From: Hydrogenophaga sp. IBVHS1
GTDB lineage: Bacteria > Pseudomonadota > Gammaproteobacteria > Burkholderiales > Burkholderiaceae_C
Reading direction: 5' to 3'
Assembly: GCF_002127265.1 (NCBI RefSeq)
Contig: NZ_NFUU01000003.1
Location: 310,001 to 374,000, forward strand
Length of the DNA: 64,000 bases
The number at the start of each line of letters is the position of its first letter. Position 1 is the first letter of the stretch. This document shows positions 40,043 to 49,395 of this stretch, piece after piece. The notes under the pieces were generated by a model. It saw nothing but the letters and a program-made list of their open reading frames with translations, was not told the origin of the DNA and did not search any database. The translations under genes were made by a program, and so were the position numbers.

Positions 40043-41134
40043 ATGACCCTGCCCATCCCCGCTGTCGCGTGGCCCGATGCCTCGCGGGAGGCCGCGTTCC
40101 AACAGTGGCTGGCGCCGCTGCAGGAACGATTTGCCCTGTTGGCGCCTACCCTGCGCCCGGCGTCGGCCGACGCGAGTTTTCGCCGCTACCTGCGCATCGA
40201 TGCGCAGGCGGGTCACAGCCTGATCGTGATGGACGCGCCCCCGGCGCATGAGAACTGCGAGCCGTTTGTAAAGGTGGCCCGCCTCATGCGCGAGGCCGGA
40301 CTGCTGGTCCCCGAGGTGCTGGCCTGGGACGAGCCGCAGGGTTTCATGCTGCTTACAGATCTGGGCCACCAGACCATGCTGGACGGCATCGATGCCGGCA
40401 ACGCGCAAGCCAACCATGCTCGCTACATGCAGGCCCTCGATGCGTTGCTGGTATGGCAACTGGCCTCGCGGCCCGGTGTGCTCCCCCCCTACAACGAAGC
40501 CCTGCTGCGGCGCGAGCTGCAGCTGTTCCCCGACTGGTACCTGCAGCAGCACAAGGCTTTCACGCTCACTGACTCTCAGTCGCGCACGCTGGAGAAAGCG
40601 TTCGATTCCATCGTGGCCCACAACCTGGCCTCGCCGCAGGTGTATGTGCACCGCGACTTCATGCCGCGAAATTTGATGCTGCCCTCGCAGCCTGGCGACA
40701 CCCCCGCGCAGCAACTCGGCGTGCTCGACTTCCAGGATGCGGTGCACGGCCCCATCACCTACGACGTCGCGAGTCTGATGCGCGACGCCTTCCTGACGTG
40801 GGAGGAAGACTTCGTGATCGATGTGACCGTGCGCTACTGGGAGAAGGCGCGCGCAGCCGGCCTGATGGATTTTGAGGACTGGCACAGCGACTTCGGTGCC
40901 TTCTACCGAGGCGTGGAGTGGATGGGCCTGCAGCGGCATCTGAAGGTGGCCGGCATCTTCGCGCGCCTCACGCTGCGCGATGGCAAGCCCAAGTACCTCG
41001 CCGACACGCCACGTTTCATCGCTTACATCCGCCACACCGCCCACCGCTACCGGGCGCTGGGACCCTTGCTGCAGCTGATCGACGAGGTCGAAGGCCTGCA
41101 GGCGGCTTCGGGCTACGCCTTCGGGCGGGTCTGA
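40043..41134 (+). CDS. amgK: N-acetylmuramate/N-acetylglucosamine 1-kinase
   Basis: The start MTLPIPAVAWPDASREAAFQ gives 363 residues. The aminoglycoside-phosphotransferase fold shows SFRRYLRIDA (ATP-binding strand), the catalytic loop QVYVHRDFMPRNLM and the metal-binding VLDFQDAVHGPITYDVASLM. AmgK phosphorylates anomeric MurNAc/GlcNAc, feeding MurU in peptidoglycan recycling. Its position opposite lptD matches Pseudomonas, but there murU directly follows; here rsmE follows and murU is at 23377. It lies 2 bp upstream of rsmE. Confidence 0.88.
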   Translation: MTLPIPAVAWPDASREAAFQQWLAPLQERFALLAPTLRPASADASFRRYLRIDAQAGHSLIVMDAPPAHENCEPFVKVARLMREAGLLVPEVLAWDEPQGFMLLTDLGHQTMLDGIDAGNAQANHARYMQALDALLVWQLASRPGVLPPYNEALLRRELQLFPDWYLQQHKAFTLTDSQSRTLEKAFDSIVAHNLASPQVYVHRDFMPRNLMLPSQPGDTPAQQLGVLDFQDAVHGPITYDVASLMRDAFLTWEEDFVIDVTVRYWEKARAAGLMDFEDWHSDFGAFYRGVEWMGLQRHLKVAGIFARLTLRDGKPKYLADTPRFIAYIRHTAHRYRALGPLLQLIDEVEGLQAASGYAFGRV

Positions 41135-41136
41135 GC

Positions 41137-41874
41137 ATGCCCCGCTTCCATTGCCCCGTGCGACTGGTCCAGGGGCAGACCCTGGCACTGCCGGCCACCG
41201 CTGCGCGCCACGTCCAGGTGCTGCGCCTGCAACCCGGACAACACATCACCCTCTTCACTGGCAACGGCGGCGAGTGGGACGCCACCATCAGCCTCATGGG
41301 CCGAAGCGACGTGCACGTGACCGTGGGCCCCCATCACGCCATCGAACGCGAACCGGCTCGGCCCGTGCACCTGGCCCTGGGCATGCCAGCCAACGAACGC
41401 ATGGACTGGCTGGTGGAAAAAGCGGCCGAGCTGGGCGCCGCCAGCCTTCAGCCATTGCACACCGCCCGCAGCGTGCTGCGCCTGGCCGGCGAACGCTCCA
41501 TCAAGAAGCAGGCGCACTGGCAATCGGTGGCGGTGGCGTCGTGCGAACAATGCGGCGCAAACCGCATTCCCGAGGTGCACGCCGTGGGAGAACTGGCCGC
41601 GTGGCTCAAGTCCCTTCCACCGGTGGACTCAGCGTCGCCCGAGTTGCGTTGCCTGCTGTCGCTGGCCGAAGGCACCAGCTCGCTGCCGCAGCTGCTGCAG
41701 AGCGCCTCCGCGCTGTCACCGGTGCGCTTTCTGAGCGGACCAGAGGGCGGCCTGAATCCCCACGAGGAGTCCCTGGCCCTCGCCGCTGGCTTCACGCCCG
41801 TGACCTTGGGCCCGAGGGTGCTGCGCGCAGAAACAGCTGCGCTGGCGGCTCTGGTGATGTCGCTCGCCTCATGA
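41137..41874 (+). CDS. rsmE: 16S rRNA (uracil1498-N3)-methyltransferase
   Basis: This 245-residue protein has a PUA-like N-terminus (PRFHCPVRLVQGQTLALPATAARHVQVLRLQPGQ) and a SPOUT domain. The domain has the knotted SAM site FLSGPEGGLNPHEESLAL and TLGPRVLRAETAALAAL. The segment NERMDWLVEKAAELGA is also conserved. RsmE methylates U1498 on the assembled 30S subunit. It starts 2 bp after amgK and overlaps the MFS gene by 4 bp (ATGA), so the three are one unit. Confidence 0.94.
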   Translation: MPRFHCPVRLVQGQTLALPATAARHVQVLRLQPGQHITLFTGNGGEWDATISLMGRSDVHVTVGPHHAIEREPARPVHLALGMPANERMDWLVEKAAELGAASLQPLHTARSVLRLAGERSIKKQAHWQSVAVASCEQCGANRIPEVHAVGELAAWLKSLPPVDSASPELRCLLSLAEGTSSLPQLLQSASALSPVRFLSGPEGGLNPHEESLALAAGFTPVTLGPRVLRAETAALAALVMSLAS

Positions 41875-43046
41875 ACAAGAACCTCTGGCTGCTCGCCAGC
41901 GCGCAAGGCCTCTTCCTCACGAACAACGTGGTGTTCATCGCCATCAACGGGCTGGTGGGGCTGTCGCTGGCGCCGCTGGGCTGGATGGCCACGCTGCCGG
42001 TGATGGGCTATGTGGTGGGTGGGGCGCTGTCCACGCCGCTGGTGGCGCGCGCGCAGAGCGCGCTGGGCCGCAAGGCGTCGTTCCAGATCGGGCTGCTGGT
42101 GGCGCTGGCCTCGGCATTGCTGTGCGCCTGGGCGGTGATGGACCGCAACTTCTGGCTGCTGGTGGCCGCCACCGTGATCGCCGGTTACTACAGCGCCAAC
42201 GGCCAGCTCTACCGCTTTGCCGCCGCTGAGTTGAGCACACCGGCGTTCCGCGAAAAGGCGGTTTCGCTGGTGCTGGCCGGTGGCCTGGCCGGTGCGGTGA
42301 TCGGGCCCAATCTGGCCACCCGCACCAAGGACTGGATGGGCGTGCCTTTTGCCGGCGCTTACCTCGCGCTGGCGGTGGTGGCGCTGCTATCCATGGCGGT
42401 GATCGCCTTCATGCAGTTTCCACCCGTTCCCCCGAAAACCACAAAGGCCAATCAGGGACGCCCGCTGCGCGTGATCATGCGCCAGCCGATCTTCATCGTG
42501 GCCACCGCCGGCGCCGCTCTGGGCTACGGCGTGATGAATCTCTTGATGGCCGCCACGCCGCTGGCCATGCAGGTGTGCGGTTTTCCTTTTGAAGACGCCG
42601 CCCTGGTGCTGGAATGGCACGTGATCGGCATGTTCGCGCCGGGGTTCATCACGGGTCACCTCATCAAACGTTTCGGCGTGCTCACCATCATGGGTGTGGG
42701 GGTGGTGCTCAATGCCGCCTGCATCGCCGTCGCCCTCTCGGGGGTCGACCTGCACCAGTTCATCATTGCGCTCTTTCTTCTCGGCGTGGGCTGGAACTTC
42801 CTGTTCACCGGCAGCACCACGCTCTCGCTGCAGGCTTACCGGCCCGAGGAAAAAGACCGCGCCCAGGCCGCCATCAATTTCTGCGTGTTCGCCACCATGG
42901 CGCTCACCTCGTTCGCCTCGGGCGCACTGGTGACCACCCGGGGCTGGCAGTGGCTGAACGTGGGTTCGCTGGTGCCGGTGGCGTTGACTGGCCTGGCGCT
43001 GCTCTGGCTTGCCTGGGTGCGCCGACAGGCACAGAATCCTGCCTGA
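41871..43046 (+). CDS. MFS transporter, 12-TM, unknown substrate
   Basis: The start MNKNLWLLASAQGLFLTNNV overlaps the rsmE stop (ATGA). The 391 residues form about 12 membrane helices with a central cytoplasmic loop (PPVPPKTTKANQGRPLR). Loop 2-3 has VARAQSALGRKASFQIG, a weak form of MFS motif A. RPEEKDRAQAAINFCVFA lies between the last helices. It resembles uncharacterised proteobacterial MFS proteins often found near rsmE. The substrate cannot be inferred. The link to amgK-rsmE is by operon only. Confidence 0.83.
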   Translation: MNKNLWLLASAQGLFLTNNVVFIAINGLVGLSLAPLGWMATLPVMGYVVGGALSTPLVARAQSALGRKASFQIGLLVALASALLCAWAVMDRNFWLLVAATVIAGYYSANGQLYRFAAAELSTPAFREKAVSLVLAGGLAGAVIGPNLATRTKDWMGVPFAGAYLALAVVALLSMAVIAFMQFPPVPPKTTKANQGRPLRVIMRQPIFIVATAGAALGYGVMNLLMAATPLAMQVCGFPFEDAALVLEWHVIGMFAPGFITGHLIKRFGVLTIMGVGVVLNAACIAVALSGVDLHQFIIALFLLGVGWNFLFTGSTTLSLQAYRPEEKDRAQAAINFCVFATMALTSFASGALVTTRGWQWLNVGSLVPVALTGLALLWLAWVRRQAQNPA

Positions 43047-43083
43047 CGCACGGCGCCACTCATCCACACGAAAGGGCAGGACC

Positions 43084-43590
43084 ATGGGACTTCTGGACTC
43101 ACTGATCGGCGCGGCCACCCAGGCCGGCATGGGCTCACCACAAGGGCAGACATCCACTTCAGGCAGTGGCCTGCCTGGCGGCATGGACCCGCAGATGCTG
43201 ATGGCGCTGGTGGGCAGCGTGCTCGCCAGCTTGGGCGGTCTGCAGGGTTTGCTGGCGAAGCTGCAATCCGGAGGTCTCGGTGACGCGGTGCAGTCGTGGA
43301 TTGGCACCGGTGCCAACCAGCCGGTTTCTGGCGATCAGCTCGGCGGCGCGCTCGGCCCGGACCTCATGGGCATGATCGCTTCTCAACTGGGCGGAAGCCC
43401 GCAGCAGGCCTCGGGCACTCTGGCCGAATTGCTGCCCGGGCTGATCGACCAGCTCACACCCAAGGGCCAGTTGCCCACCGAAAGCGACCTCGGTGGGTTG
43501 GGTGGATTGGGTGGGCTTTTGGGTGGCAATGGCGGCAACAGTGGCGACCTGATGGGCGCGCTCGGCGGGCTCCTGCAAGGCCGGCGCTGA
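43084..43590 (+). CDS. YidB-like protein (DUF937)
   Basis: A 168-residue cytoplasmic protein that is extremely rich in Gly, Leu, Gln and Ser. It has MGLLDSLIGAA at the start, a helical DUF937 core (LLAKLQSGGLGDAVQSWIGTGANQPVSG ... SGTLAELLPGLIDQLTP), and a glycine-rich tail of GGLGGLGGLL type. Members are known as YidB; their function is not established. AGGAC precedes the ATG. It lies 37 bp after the MFS gene and converges on the lipase gene. Confidence 0.78.
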   Translation: MGLLDSLIGAATQAGMGSPQGQTSTSGSGLPGGMDPQMLMALVGSVLASLGGLQGLLAKLQSGGLGDAVQSWIGTGANQPVSGDQLGGALGPDLMGMIASQLGGSPQQASGTLAELLPGLIDQLTPKGQLPTESDLGGLGGLGGLLGGNGGNSGDLMGALGGLLQGRR

Positions 43591-43607
43591 CCCTTCGCCG
43601 ACGCTGC

Positions 43608-44462
43608 TCAGGCAGGCGGTGCCTGCAGGTCCAGCCAGGCCTTCAAGGTGCCGAACACGGCCGAAGGGTCGGCCTCGTTGAAGATCTCGTGGTACAGGCC
43701 CTCGAAGGGCTGCGTGTGCACCTTGTGGCCGGGCGCAGCCGCCGCAAATGCCTGGCTGCCCGCTGGCCGCACCAGGTGGTCGGCGCCGGCGTACATGAGC
43801 AGCGTGGGCACGGTCCAGCGCGGGGCAGCGGCCACCACCAGCGGTCCATTGCTGTTGATGAAATGCGCCAGCCGCGCGGTGATGCGGTCGTGCACCAGGG
43901 GGTCCTTTTTGTAGGCCTCCACGGTGGCCACGTTGTGCGATATCTTGCTGGCGTCCAGCCCGTTGGACAGAGCGAAGTTGGGCGCATGGCGGTAGAGCAG
44001 GTTGATGAGTTTCTGCTGCAGCCAGCCGATGCCCGCATCGAGCGCCGGCGATGACAGCACCAGGCCGTCGATCTGCGCCATGCCGCGCTGAACGAACGTG
44101 GCGGCCACCAGCCCCCCCATGCTGTGCCCCATCAGAATCAGGGGGCACGACCAGGGCTCTGCGATGTGCCGCCGAGTGTCTTCGAGCACTTCGGCCAGGT
44201 CGTCCAGCAAGGCATCGTCGTCCGGCAGCACACCCCGCGCGCCACCCGATTCACCGTGGCCACGCTGGTCGTAGGCGCGCACACAAAAGCCCCATTCGTT
44301 GAGGCGGTGCGCCACGGGGTCGTAACGCCAGGCGTGCTCTCCCAGGCCGTGCACAATGAGCACCACCGCGCGCGGTCGCCAGCGCATGGGCAGCGGCCAG
44401 TCGTACAGCGCCAGGTTCAGCCCGTCGCGCAGGGTGAAGGGAGCCTGGGTGGTTTCGGACAT
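43608..44462 (-). CDS. Alpha/beta hydrolase, monoacylglycerol-lipase type (serine aminopeptidase S33 family)
   Basis: This 284-residue protein has the cap-containing lipase layout: VVLIVHGLGEHAWRYDPVAHRL (oxyanion-loop HG), AYDQRGHGESGG, the nucleophile GHSMGG, the acid in MYAGADHLVRP and the His in GLYHEIFNE. These match the Ser-Asp-His triad of monoglyceride lipases. There is no signal peptide, so it is probably cytoplasmic and acts on monoacylglycerols or lysophospholipids. It lies 16 bp downstream of the M20 peptidase gene on the same strand. Confidence 0.88.
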   Translation of the reverse strand: MSETTQAPFTLRDGLNLALYDWPLPMRWRPRAVVLIVHGLGEHAWRYDPVAHRLNEWGFCVRAYDQRGHGESGGARGVLPDDDALLDDLAEVLEDTRRHIAEPWSCPLILMGHSMGGLVAATFVQRGMAQIDGLVLSSPALDAGIGWLQQKLINLLYRHAPNFALSNGLDASKISHNVATVEAYKKDPLVHDRITARLAHFINSNGPLVVAAAPRWTVPTLLMYAGADHLVRPAGSQAFAAAAPGHKVHTQPFEGLYHEIFNEADPSAVFGTLKAWLDLQAPPA

Positions 44463-44478
44463 GGTCTCGCCCGTCGGC

Positions 44479-45975
44479 TCAGGGCATGCGGGCCATGACC
44501 TGTGCCACTGTCGCAGTGAGGCGTCGTGCGTATTCCAGGTGCAGAAATTCGTTGGGACCGTGGGCGTTGCTCTTGGGGCCCAGCACGCCGCAGACCATCA
44601 TCTGTGCCTTGGGAAAGCCCTTGCTGAGCATGTTCATGAGCGGGATGGTGCCGCCCTGGCCGATGGTGCCGCAGCCAGCGCCGAAGTGCGCCTGCGAGGC
44701 CGCTTGCAGGGCTTGCTCGAACCATGGCGCCGTGGTCGGTGCATTCCAGCCGCTGGCAGCGCCCTCACCCTCGAAGGTCACGCGGGCCTGGTACGGCGCG
44801 TTGTCTTCCAGCAGCGCCTTGAGCTCCTGCACGGCAGCGGGTGCATCCACCAGCGGCGGCAGGCGCAGGCTGAGCTTGAATGCGGTGTAAGGCCGCAGCA
44901 CATTGCCGGCGTTGCGCAGTTCAGGAAAGCCTTCCGCACCGGTGACCGAGAGCGTCGGTCGCCAGGTGCGATTGAGCAGGGCCTCGACCGGATCGGTGGT
45001 GGTGGGCAGCGCGAACATCGTGGCGCCACCGCAGTCGTAGTGGGCCCACGGAAAACGCTTGTAGAGTTCGTCGCCCAGGATCGCGGCGGTGGCTTTCGCC
45101 TGTGTCACGCGCTCCATGGGCACTTCGCAGTGAAAGCTGGCCGGCAGCAGGCGGCCGGTGGCGCTGTCTTCCAGGCGGTCGAGCACCTGGCGCATGATGC
45201 GAAAGCTCGAGGGCACCAGGCCCGAGGCATCGCCGGAGTGAATGCCTTCGGTGAGGATTTCCACCTTGAGCACACCACTGGCCATGCCGCGCAGGCTGGT
45301 GGTGAGCCAGAGCTGATCGTAGTTTCCAGCGCCGCTGTCCAGACAGATCACCAGGCCCACGTCGCCCAGGCGCGCGCGCAGCGCATCCACATAGGGCAGC
45401 AGGTCGCCGGACCCGCTTTCCTCGCAGGTTTCAATCAGGCCAACGATGCGCGGGTGGGCCACGCCCTGGGCCTTGAGCGCCTGCAGGGCGGCGATGCTGG
45501 CATAGACCGCGTAGCCGTCGTCCGCACCTCCGCGCCCGTAGAGCTTGCCGTCGTCGATCTTGGGCGTCCAGGGGCCCAGGTCGCTGCGCCAGCCGGTGAA
45601 CTCGGGTTGTTTGTCGAGGTGGCCGTACATCAGCACGGTCTGCCCGGAAGCGGGCGCCGGCGTGCCATCGCGCCCGGCGGTGGCCGGCACTTCAAAGAAC
45701 AGCACCGGCGTGCGCGGCTTGCCGTGCGCGTCGTCGAGCTGAATCACTTCCAGCGTCAGGCCTTCGACGTGTTGAGCGCGCACCCAGTCGGCGGCGCTGT
45801 GCAGCACGCGATCCAGCAATCCATGGCTGGCCCAATCGGTATCGAACGCGGGCGACTTGGCAGGCACCTCGATGTAGCGCACCAGCTCGGGCACGATGGT
45901 GTTCGACCAGCTCGATTCCACATGGGCCTGCAAGGCGGCCGGGTCGAGCGCGGTATGAGGCAGGCGGGCGTTCAT
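44479..45975 (-). CDS. M20-family metallopeptidase
   Basis: I start at MNARLPHTALDPAALQAHVE, for 498 residues. The dizinc site is visible: His in LMYGHLDKQPE, bridging Asp in GRGGADDGYAVYAS, Glu-Glu in ETCEESGSGD, Asp in CLDSGAGN and His in GPKSNAHGPNEFLH. An inserted dimerisation domain (TEGIHSGDASGLVPSSFRI) is typical of the M20F/dipeptidase-like branch. It hydrolyses dipeptides or N-acyl amino acids; the exact substrate is unknown. Upstream is a 234-bp gap with REP-like sequence. Confidence 0.9.
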   Translation of the reverse strand: MNARLPHTALDPAALQAHVESSWSNTIVPELVRYIEVPAKSPAFDTDWASHGLLDRVLHSAADWVRAQHVEGLTLEVIQLDDAHGKPRTPVLFFEVPATAGRDGTPAPASGQTVLMYGHLDKQPEFTGWRSDLGPWTPKIDDGKLYGRGGADDGYAVYASIAALQALKAQGVAHPRIVGLIETCEESGSGDLLPYVDALRARLGDVGLVICLDSGAGNYDQLWLTTSLRGMASGVLKVEILTEGIHSGDASGLVPSSFRIMRQVLDRLEDSATGRLLPASFHCEVPMERVTQAKATAAILGDELYKRFPWAHYDCGGATMFALPTTTDPVEALLNRTWRPTLSVTGAEGFPELRNAGNVLRPYTAFKLSLRLPPLVDAPAAVQELKALLEDNAPYQARVTFEGEGAASGWNAPTTAPWFEQALQAASQAHFGAGCGTIGQGGTIPLMNMLSKGFPKAQMMVCGVLGPKSNAHGPNEFLHLEYARRLTATVAQVMARMP

Positions 45976-46084
45976 GGTGGTGGTCTCCGAAAGCGTGGGG
46001 GGCCGCCACGCGCCGAGAGACATTTCGCCCGCCGCGGTGGCCAGGGAAACAAGTATAGGCAGGCGCGCTGATTTTGGGGGCGCA

Positions 46085-46205
46085 GGCAGCCCCTACCCAG
46101 AGACAGCTTGGGACGGCTCCGCCGGCCCAAGCTGCCGTCCCCCGTCCAAGCGCTGAAGGCGCGCCAGAGAGGGGGGAAGCTGCGCAGCGGCGCAGGGGGG
46201 TGTTT
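46085..46205. repeat. Intergenic REP-like palindromic element
   Basis: A GC-rich mosaic of inverted repeats between the M20 peptidase and a chemoreceptor gene. CAGCTTGGG (46104-46112) pairs with CCCAAGCTG (46126-46134) around GGC/GCC. Further on there are GCGCTGAAGGCGC and a palindromic GCTGCGCAGC flanked by G6 runs. It is unrelated in sequence to the birA/metX repeat. It looks like the REP-type intergenic elements common in Comamonadaceae genomes. Confidence 0.55.
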
Positions 46206-46209
46206 CGCT

Positions 46210-47766
46210 TCAGGCGACCCGAAAGACCCGGACCACCTCGGCCAGCCGCTGGGCCTGGTCGCGCAGGCTGTCCGCCGCCGCCGCACTTTCCTCCACCAGT
46301 GCCGCGTTTTGCTGGGTCATCTGGTCGAGCTGGTTCACCGCCGTGTTCACCTGCCCGATGCCCTGCGACTGCTCGGTGGCGGCTGTGGTGATGTCGCCAA
46401 TGAAGGCCGAAACCTTCTGCGCGTTGGCCACGATCTCGCCGATGGTGCTGCCGGCCTGCGCCACCAGACGCGTGCCGTTTTCCACCTTGCCCACGCTGGC
46501 CTCGATCAGGCCCTTGATTTCCTTGGCCGCCTGCGCACTGCGCTGCGCGAGGCTGCGCACCTCGGCCGCCACCACGGCGAACCCCCGGCCCTGCTCGCCA
46601 GCCCGCGCCGCTTCCACCGCGGCGTTCAGCGCCAGGATGTTGGTCTGGAACGCAATGCCATCGATCACGCCGATGATGTCGCCGATCTTCTGGCTGCTCT
46701 GGTTGATCTCTTCCATGGTGGTGACCACCTGGCTCACCACCTGCCCACCGCGTGCCGCCACTTCGGCGTTGGCGGCCGCCATCTGCGTGGCCTGGCGCGC
46801 CGCATCGGCGCTCTGGCGCACCGTGCTGGTGAGCTGCTCCATGCTGGCCGCGGTCTGCTGCAGACTGCTGGCGGCCTGCTCGGTGCGGCTGGACAAATCC
46901 TGGTTGCCGCTGGCGATCTGGGCACTCGCGGTGCCGATGTTGTCGGTCGAGCTGCGCACCTGCCCCACGATGCCGGCCAGCGAGGTCTGCATCTCGCCCA
47001 GCGCCTTCATGAGCGCGGCCAGCTCGTCGCGCCCCTTTGATGGCACCGGCTGGGTGAGGTCGCCGCGTGCAATGGCGCCCGCCAGCCGCTGCGCGTCCTC
47101 CACCGGTCGGCAGATGCTTTGCATGTTGAGCAAGGTGCTGGGCACCACGACCACCGCCGCCAGGGCCACGGCGAGGCCAAACAGCGTCAGGGTCTGCCCC
47201 CGCGTTGCCTGGCCTTCCTGTTCGAGCTGGGCCGCTTCGGCAATCAGCACCGCCTCGACCTTTCCTAGGTTCTGGATCAGGCCGTCGTACTGTTCATGCG
47301 CCCTGGCCAGCACGCGGTTGGCCACCGTGGCGGTGTCGTAACCGCCGCTTTCCAGCTGTGCGCTCACCGGTTCGACAAAGGCCACGTACTTCGCCAGCTG
47401 GTCCTTCATCTCGCGCACCAGAGCGTTGTCTTCGTCTTCCTCGCCGACCAGCATCTGGTCGATCTGTTGCCGGGCGGTATCGCGCGCAGCCAGCCATTGC
47501 GCCTTGGCCTTGGCCACGGCCTCGGGTTTCTCGTAGCCGATGATCATGTCCTTTTCGTAGCGACCCAGATCGCCCAGCGACTCCTGCAGTTGCGACAGCG
47601 TCACCGTTTCCTTGAACGCGTGGTTCATGAATTCGTTGCTGAGCGCGTGCAGCCGCGACATGCCCCACAGGCCGGCGCCACCCACCAGCACGAGCAACAG
47701 CAGCACAACGCCGATGGCGCCCGCCATGCGGGTACGAATGGAAAACTGTCGCATGAGATCCTGCAT
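46210..47766 (-). CDS. Methyl-accepting chemotaxis protein (four-helix-bundle sensor)
   Basis: This 518-residue protein has TM1 ([21 protein letters not shown]), a helical periplasmic sensor of about 160 residues with long charged helices, and TM2 ([21 protein letters not shown]). A HAMP follows, then the signalling hairpin tip [24 protein letters not shown]. Its signalling domain differs from the next two receptors at many positions (e.g. [12 protein letters not shown]). It has no docking pentapeptide. It is last in a cheW-mcp-mcp-mcp array on one strand. An ATG 12 bp further in (MRQFS) is an alternative start. Confidence 0.94.
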   Translation of the reverse strand: MQDLMRQFSIRTRMAGAIGVVLLLLVLVGGAGLWGMSRLHALSNEFMNHAFKETVTLSQLQESLGDLGRYEKDMIIGYEKPEAVAKAKAQWLAARDTARQQIDQMLVGEEDEDNALVREMKDQLAKYVAFVEPVSAQLESGGYDTATVANRVLARAHEQYDGLIQNLGKVEAVLIAEAAQLEQEGQATRGQTLTLFGLAVALAAVVVVPSTLLNMQSICRPVEDAQRLAGAIARGDLTQPVPSKGRDELAALMKALGEMQTSLAGIVGQVRSSTDNIGTASAQIASGNQDLSSRTEQAASSLQQTAASMEQLTSTVRQSADAARQATQMAAANAEVAARGGQVVSQVVTTMEEINQSSQKIGDIIGVIDGIAFQTNILALNAAVEAARAGEQGRGFAVVAAEVRSLAQRSAQAAKEIKGLIEASVGKVENGTRLVAQAGSTIGEIVANAQKVSAFIGDITTAATEQSQGIGQVNTAVNQLDQMTQQNAALVEESAAAADSLRDQAQRLAEVVRVFRVA

Positions 47767-47823
47767 GGTCGAAAAAGCTCGTTCTTGTGGGAGATCGGAA
47801 GGGTGTGGCTGACCGGCGAAGCG

Positions 47824-49365
47824 CTACAGGCGGAACACGCGCACGACCTGGTCGAGGCGGGCGGCCTGGTCCTTCAGGCTCTCGGCTGCGGCCGCACTCT
47901 GCTCGACCAGCGCGGCGTTCTGCTGCGTCATCTGATCGAGCTGCGTCACCGCCACGTTGACCTGGCCAATGCCGTCGCTCTGTTCGCCCGCGGCCGCCGT
48001 GATCTCGCCAATGATGTCGGAGACGCGCTGCACCGAGCCCACGATCTCGCTCATCGTCTGGCCCGCATCGGCCACCAGGCGTGAACCGGTTTCCACCTTG
48101 TCCACGCTCGCCCCGATCAGCCCCTTGATTTCCTTGGCCGCCTGCGCGCTGCGTTGCGCCAGATTGCGCACTTCACCCGCGACCACCGCAAAGCCCCGGC
48201 CCTGCTCGCCCGCGCGCGCCGCCTCCACCGCCGCATTGAGCGCCAGGATGTTGGTCTGGAACGCGATGCCGTCGATCACGCCGATGATGTCGCTGATCTT
48301 CTTGCTGCTGTGGTTGATCTCGTCCATGGTGGTGACCACCTGGCCCACCACCTGTCCACCGCGCACGGCAATCTCCGCCGCGCTGGCCGCAAGCTGGTTC
48401 GCCTGGCGTGCCGCATCGGCGCTCTGGCGCACCGTGCTGGTGAGCTGCTCCATGCTGGCCGCCGTCTCTTCCAGGCTGCTCGCCGCCTGCTCGGTGCGTG
48501 CACTCAGGTCCTGGTTGCCGGAGGCAATCTCCACCGACGCCGTGCTGATGCTGTCCGTCGCGCTGCGCACCTGGCCCACGGTTTGAACGAGCGATGTTTT
48601 CATGGCGCCCAGCGCACGCAGCAGATCACCCAGCTCGTCGTGGCGATCGGACTGCACTGGTCGCGTGAGGTCACCGGCTGCCACCGTGGTGGCGATGGCG
48701 ACGGCTTCGTTCAAGGGCACGGTCACCGATCGGGTGATGCGCCAGGCCATCAGGCTGGCCAGCAAGACCGCAGCGGCGGCAAGCCCGACGAGCCACATCA
48801 CAGCGTGGCGAATGGTCAATTCTGAAGTGGCCACCGCCTTGTCCACCAGACCCAGCTGGAAGGCCAGCAGCTCGCCCTGCGCATTGCCGTAGCTTTCGGC
48901 GGCAGGCATCAGACCTGTGGTGAGCTTCTGGTCAGCGGCCTGCAGGTCACCGGTCTTGAGCGTGTCGAAGTACACCTTGCGCACCGCAATGTAGGCCGTG
49001 CGCAGCTCGGAAATTTTCGTCAGCAACGCCTTGCCTTCGCTGCTGCTGATTTCGTTCTCCAGCGTCTTCTGCAATTCGTTGATGCGCGTCGTGGTGTCCG
49101 CGATCATGGGTTTGAAATAGGCGTCGACGTCGGCATTGGCCCGGGACTTGGCCACGGCGAGCACGCGGTTGATGTTGAGGCGGGTGCTGGCCGCCCATTC
49201 CGCCGTGACAGCCGCGCGGTGCTCGAGCACGACCACGCGCTCGGTGGCGGATTGCGCGTTGCGCAAGCCATTCCAGGCGAGCGCGGTCAGCACCAGCAGC
49301 AGCGCCAGGACACTGGCGAATCCGAGGGTCAGCCGCTGGCCGATCTTGAGCTTGTTGAAAAACAC
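47824..49365 (-). CDS. Methyl-accepting chemotaxis protein (four-helix-bundle sensor)
   Basis: A 513-residue receptor with TM1 ([22 protein letters not shown]), a four-helix-bundle sensor in the periplasm ([30 protein letters not shown]), TM2 ([21 protein letters not shown]), HAMP and a cytoplasmic signalling domain. The final 246 codons or so are almost identical to those of the next receptor (49396). It ends right after the signalling coiled coil (VVRVFRL), without a CheR/CheB tether. The ligand is unknown. Confidence 0.94.
   Translation of the reverse strand: MFFNKLKIGQRLTLGFASVLALLLVLTALAWNGLRNAQSATERVVVLEHRAAVTAEWAASTRLNINRVLAVAKSRANADVDAYFKPMIADTTTRINELQKTLENEISSSEGKALLTKISELRTAYIAVRKVYFDTLKTGDLQAADQKLTTGLMPAAESYGNAQGELLAFQLGLVDKAVATSELTIRHAVMWLVGLAAAAVLLASLMAWRITRSVTVPLNEAVAIATTVAAGDLTRPVQSDRHDELGDLLRALGAMKTSLVQTVGQVRSATDSISTASVEIASGNQDLSARTEQAASSLEETAASMEQLTSTVRQSADAARQANQLAASAAEIAVRGGQVVGQVVTTMDEINHSSKKISDIIGVIDGIAFQTNILALNAAVEAARAGEQGRGFAVVAGEVRNLAQRSAQAAKEIKGLIGASVDKVETGSRLVADAGQTMSEIVGSVQRVSDIIGEITAAAGEQSDGIGQVNVAVTQLDQMTQQNAALVEQSAAAAESLKDQAARLDQVVRVFRL
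47831..48569 (-). repeat. 739-bp direct repeat, copy 1 (receptor signalling domain)
   Basis: This stretch matches 49595-50333 at a constant offset of 1,764 bp. Differences cluster at the low-coordinate end (about 47870-48030). From about 48033 to 48569 I see none, including third codon positions. The translated signalling domains are identical in both receptors. Confidence 0.9.
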
Positions 49366-49395
49366 GTCTATTTCTCCAGAAGGAACGGGGGGCGA

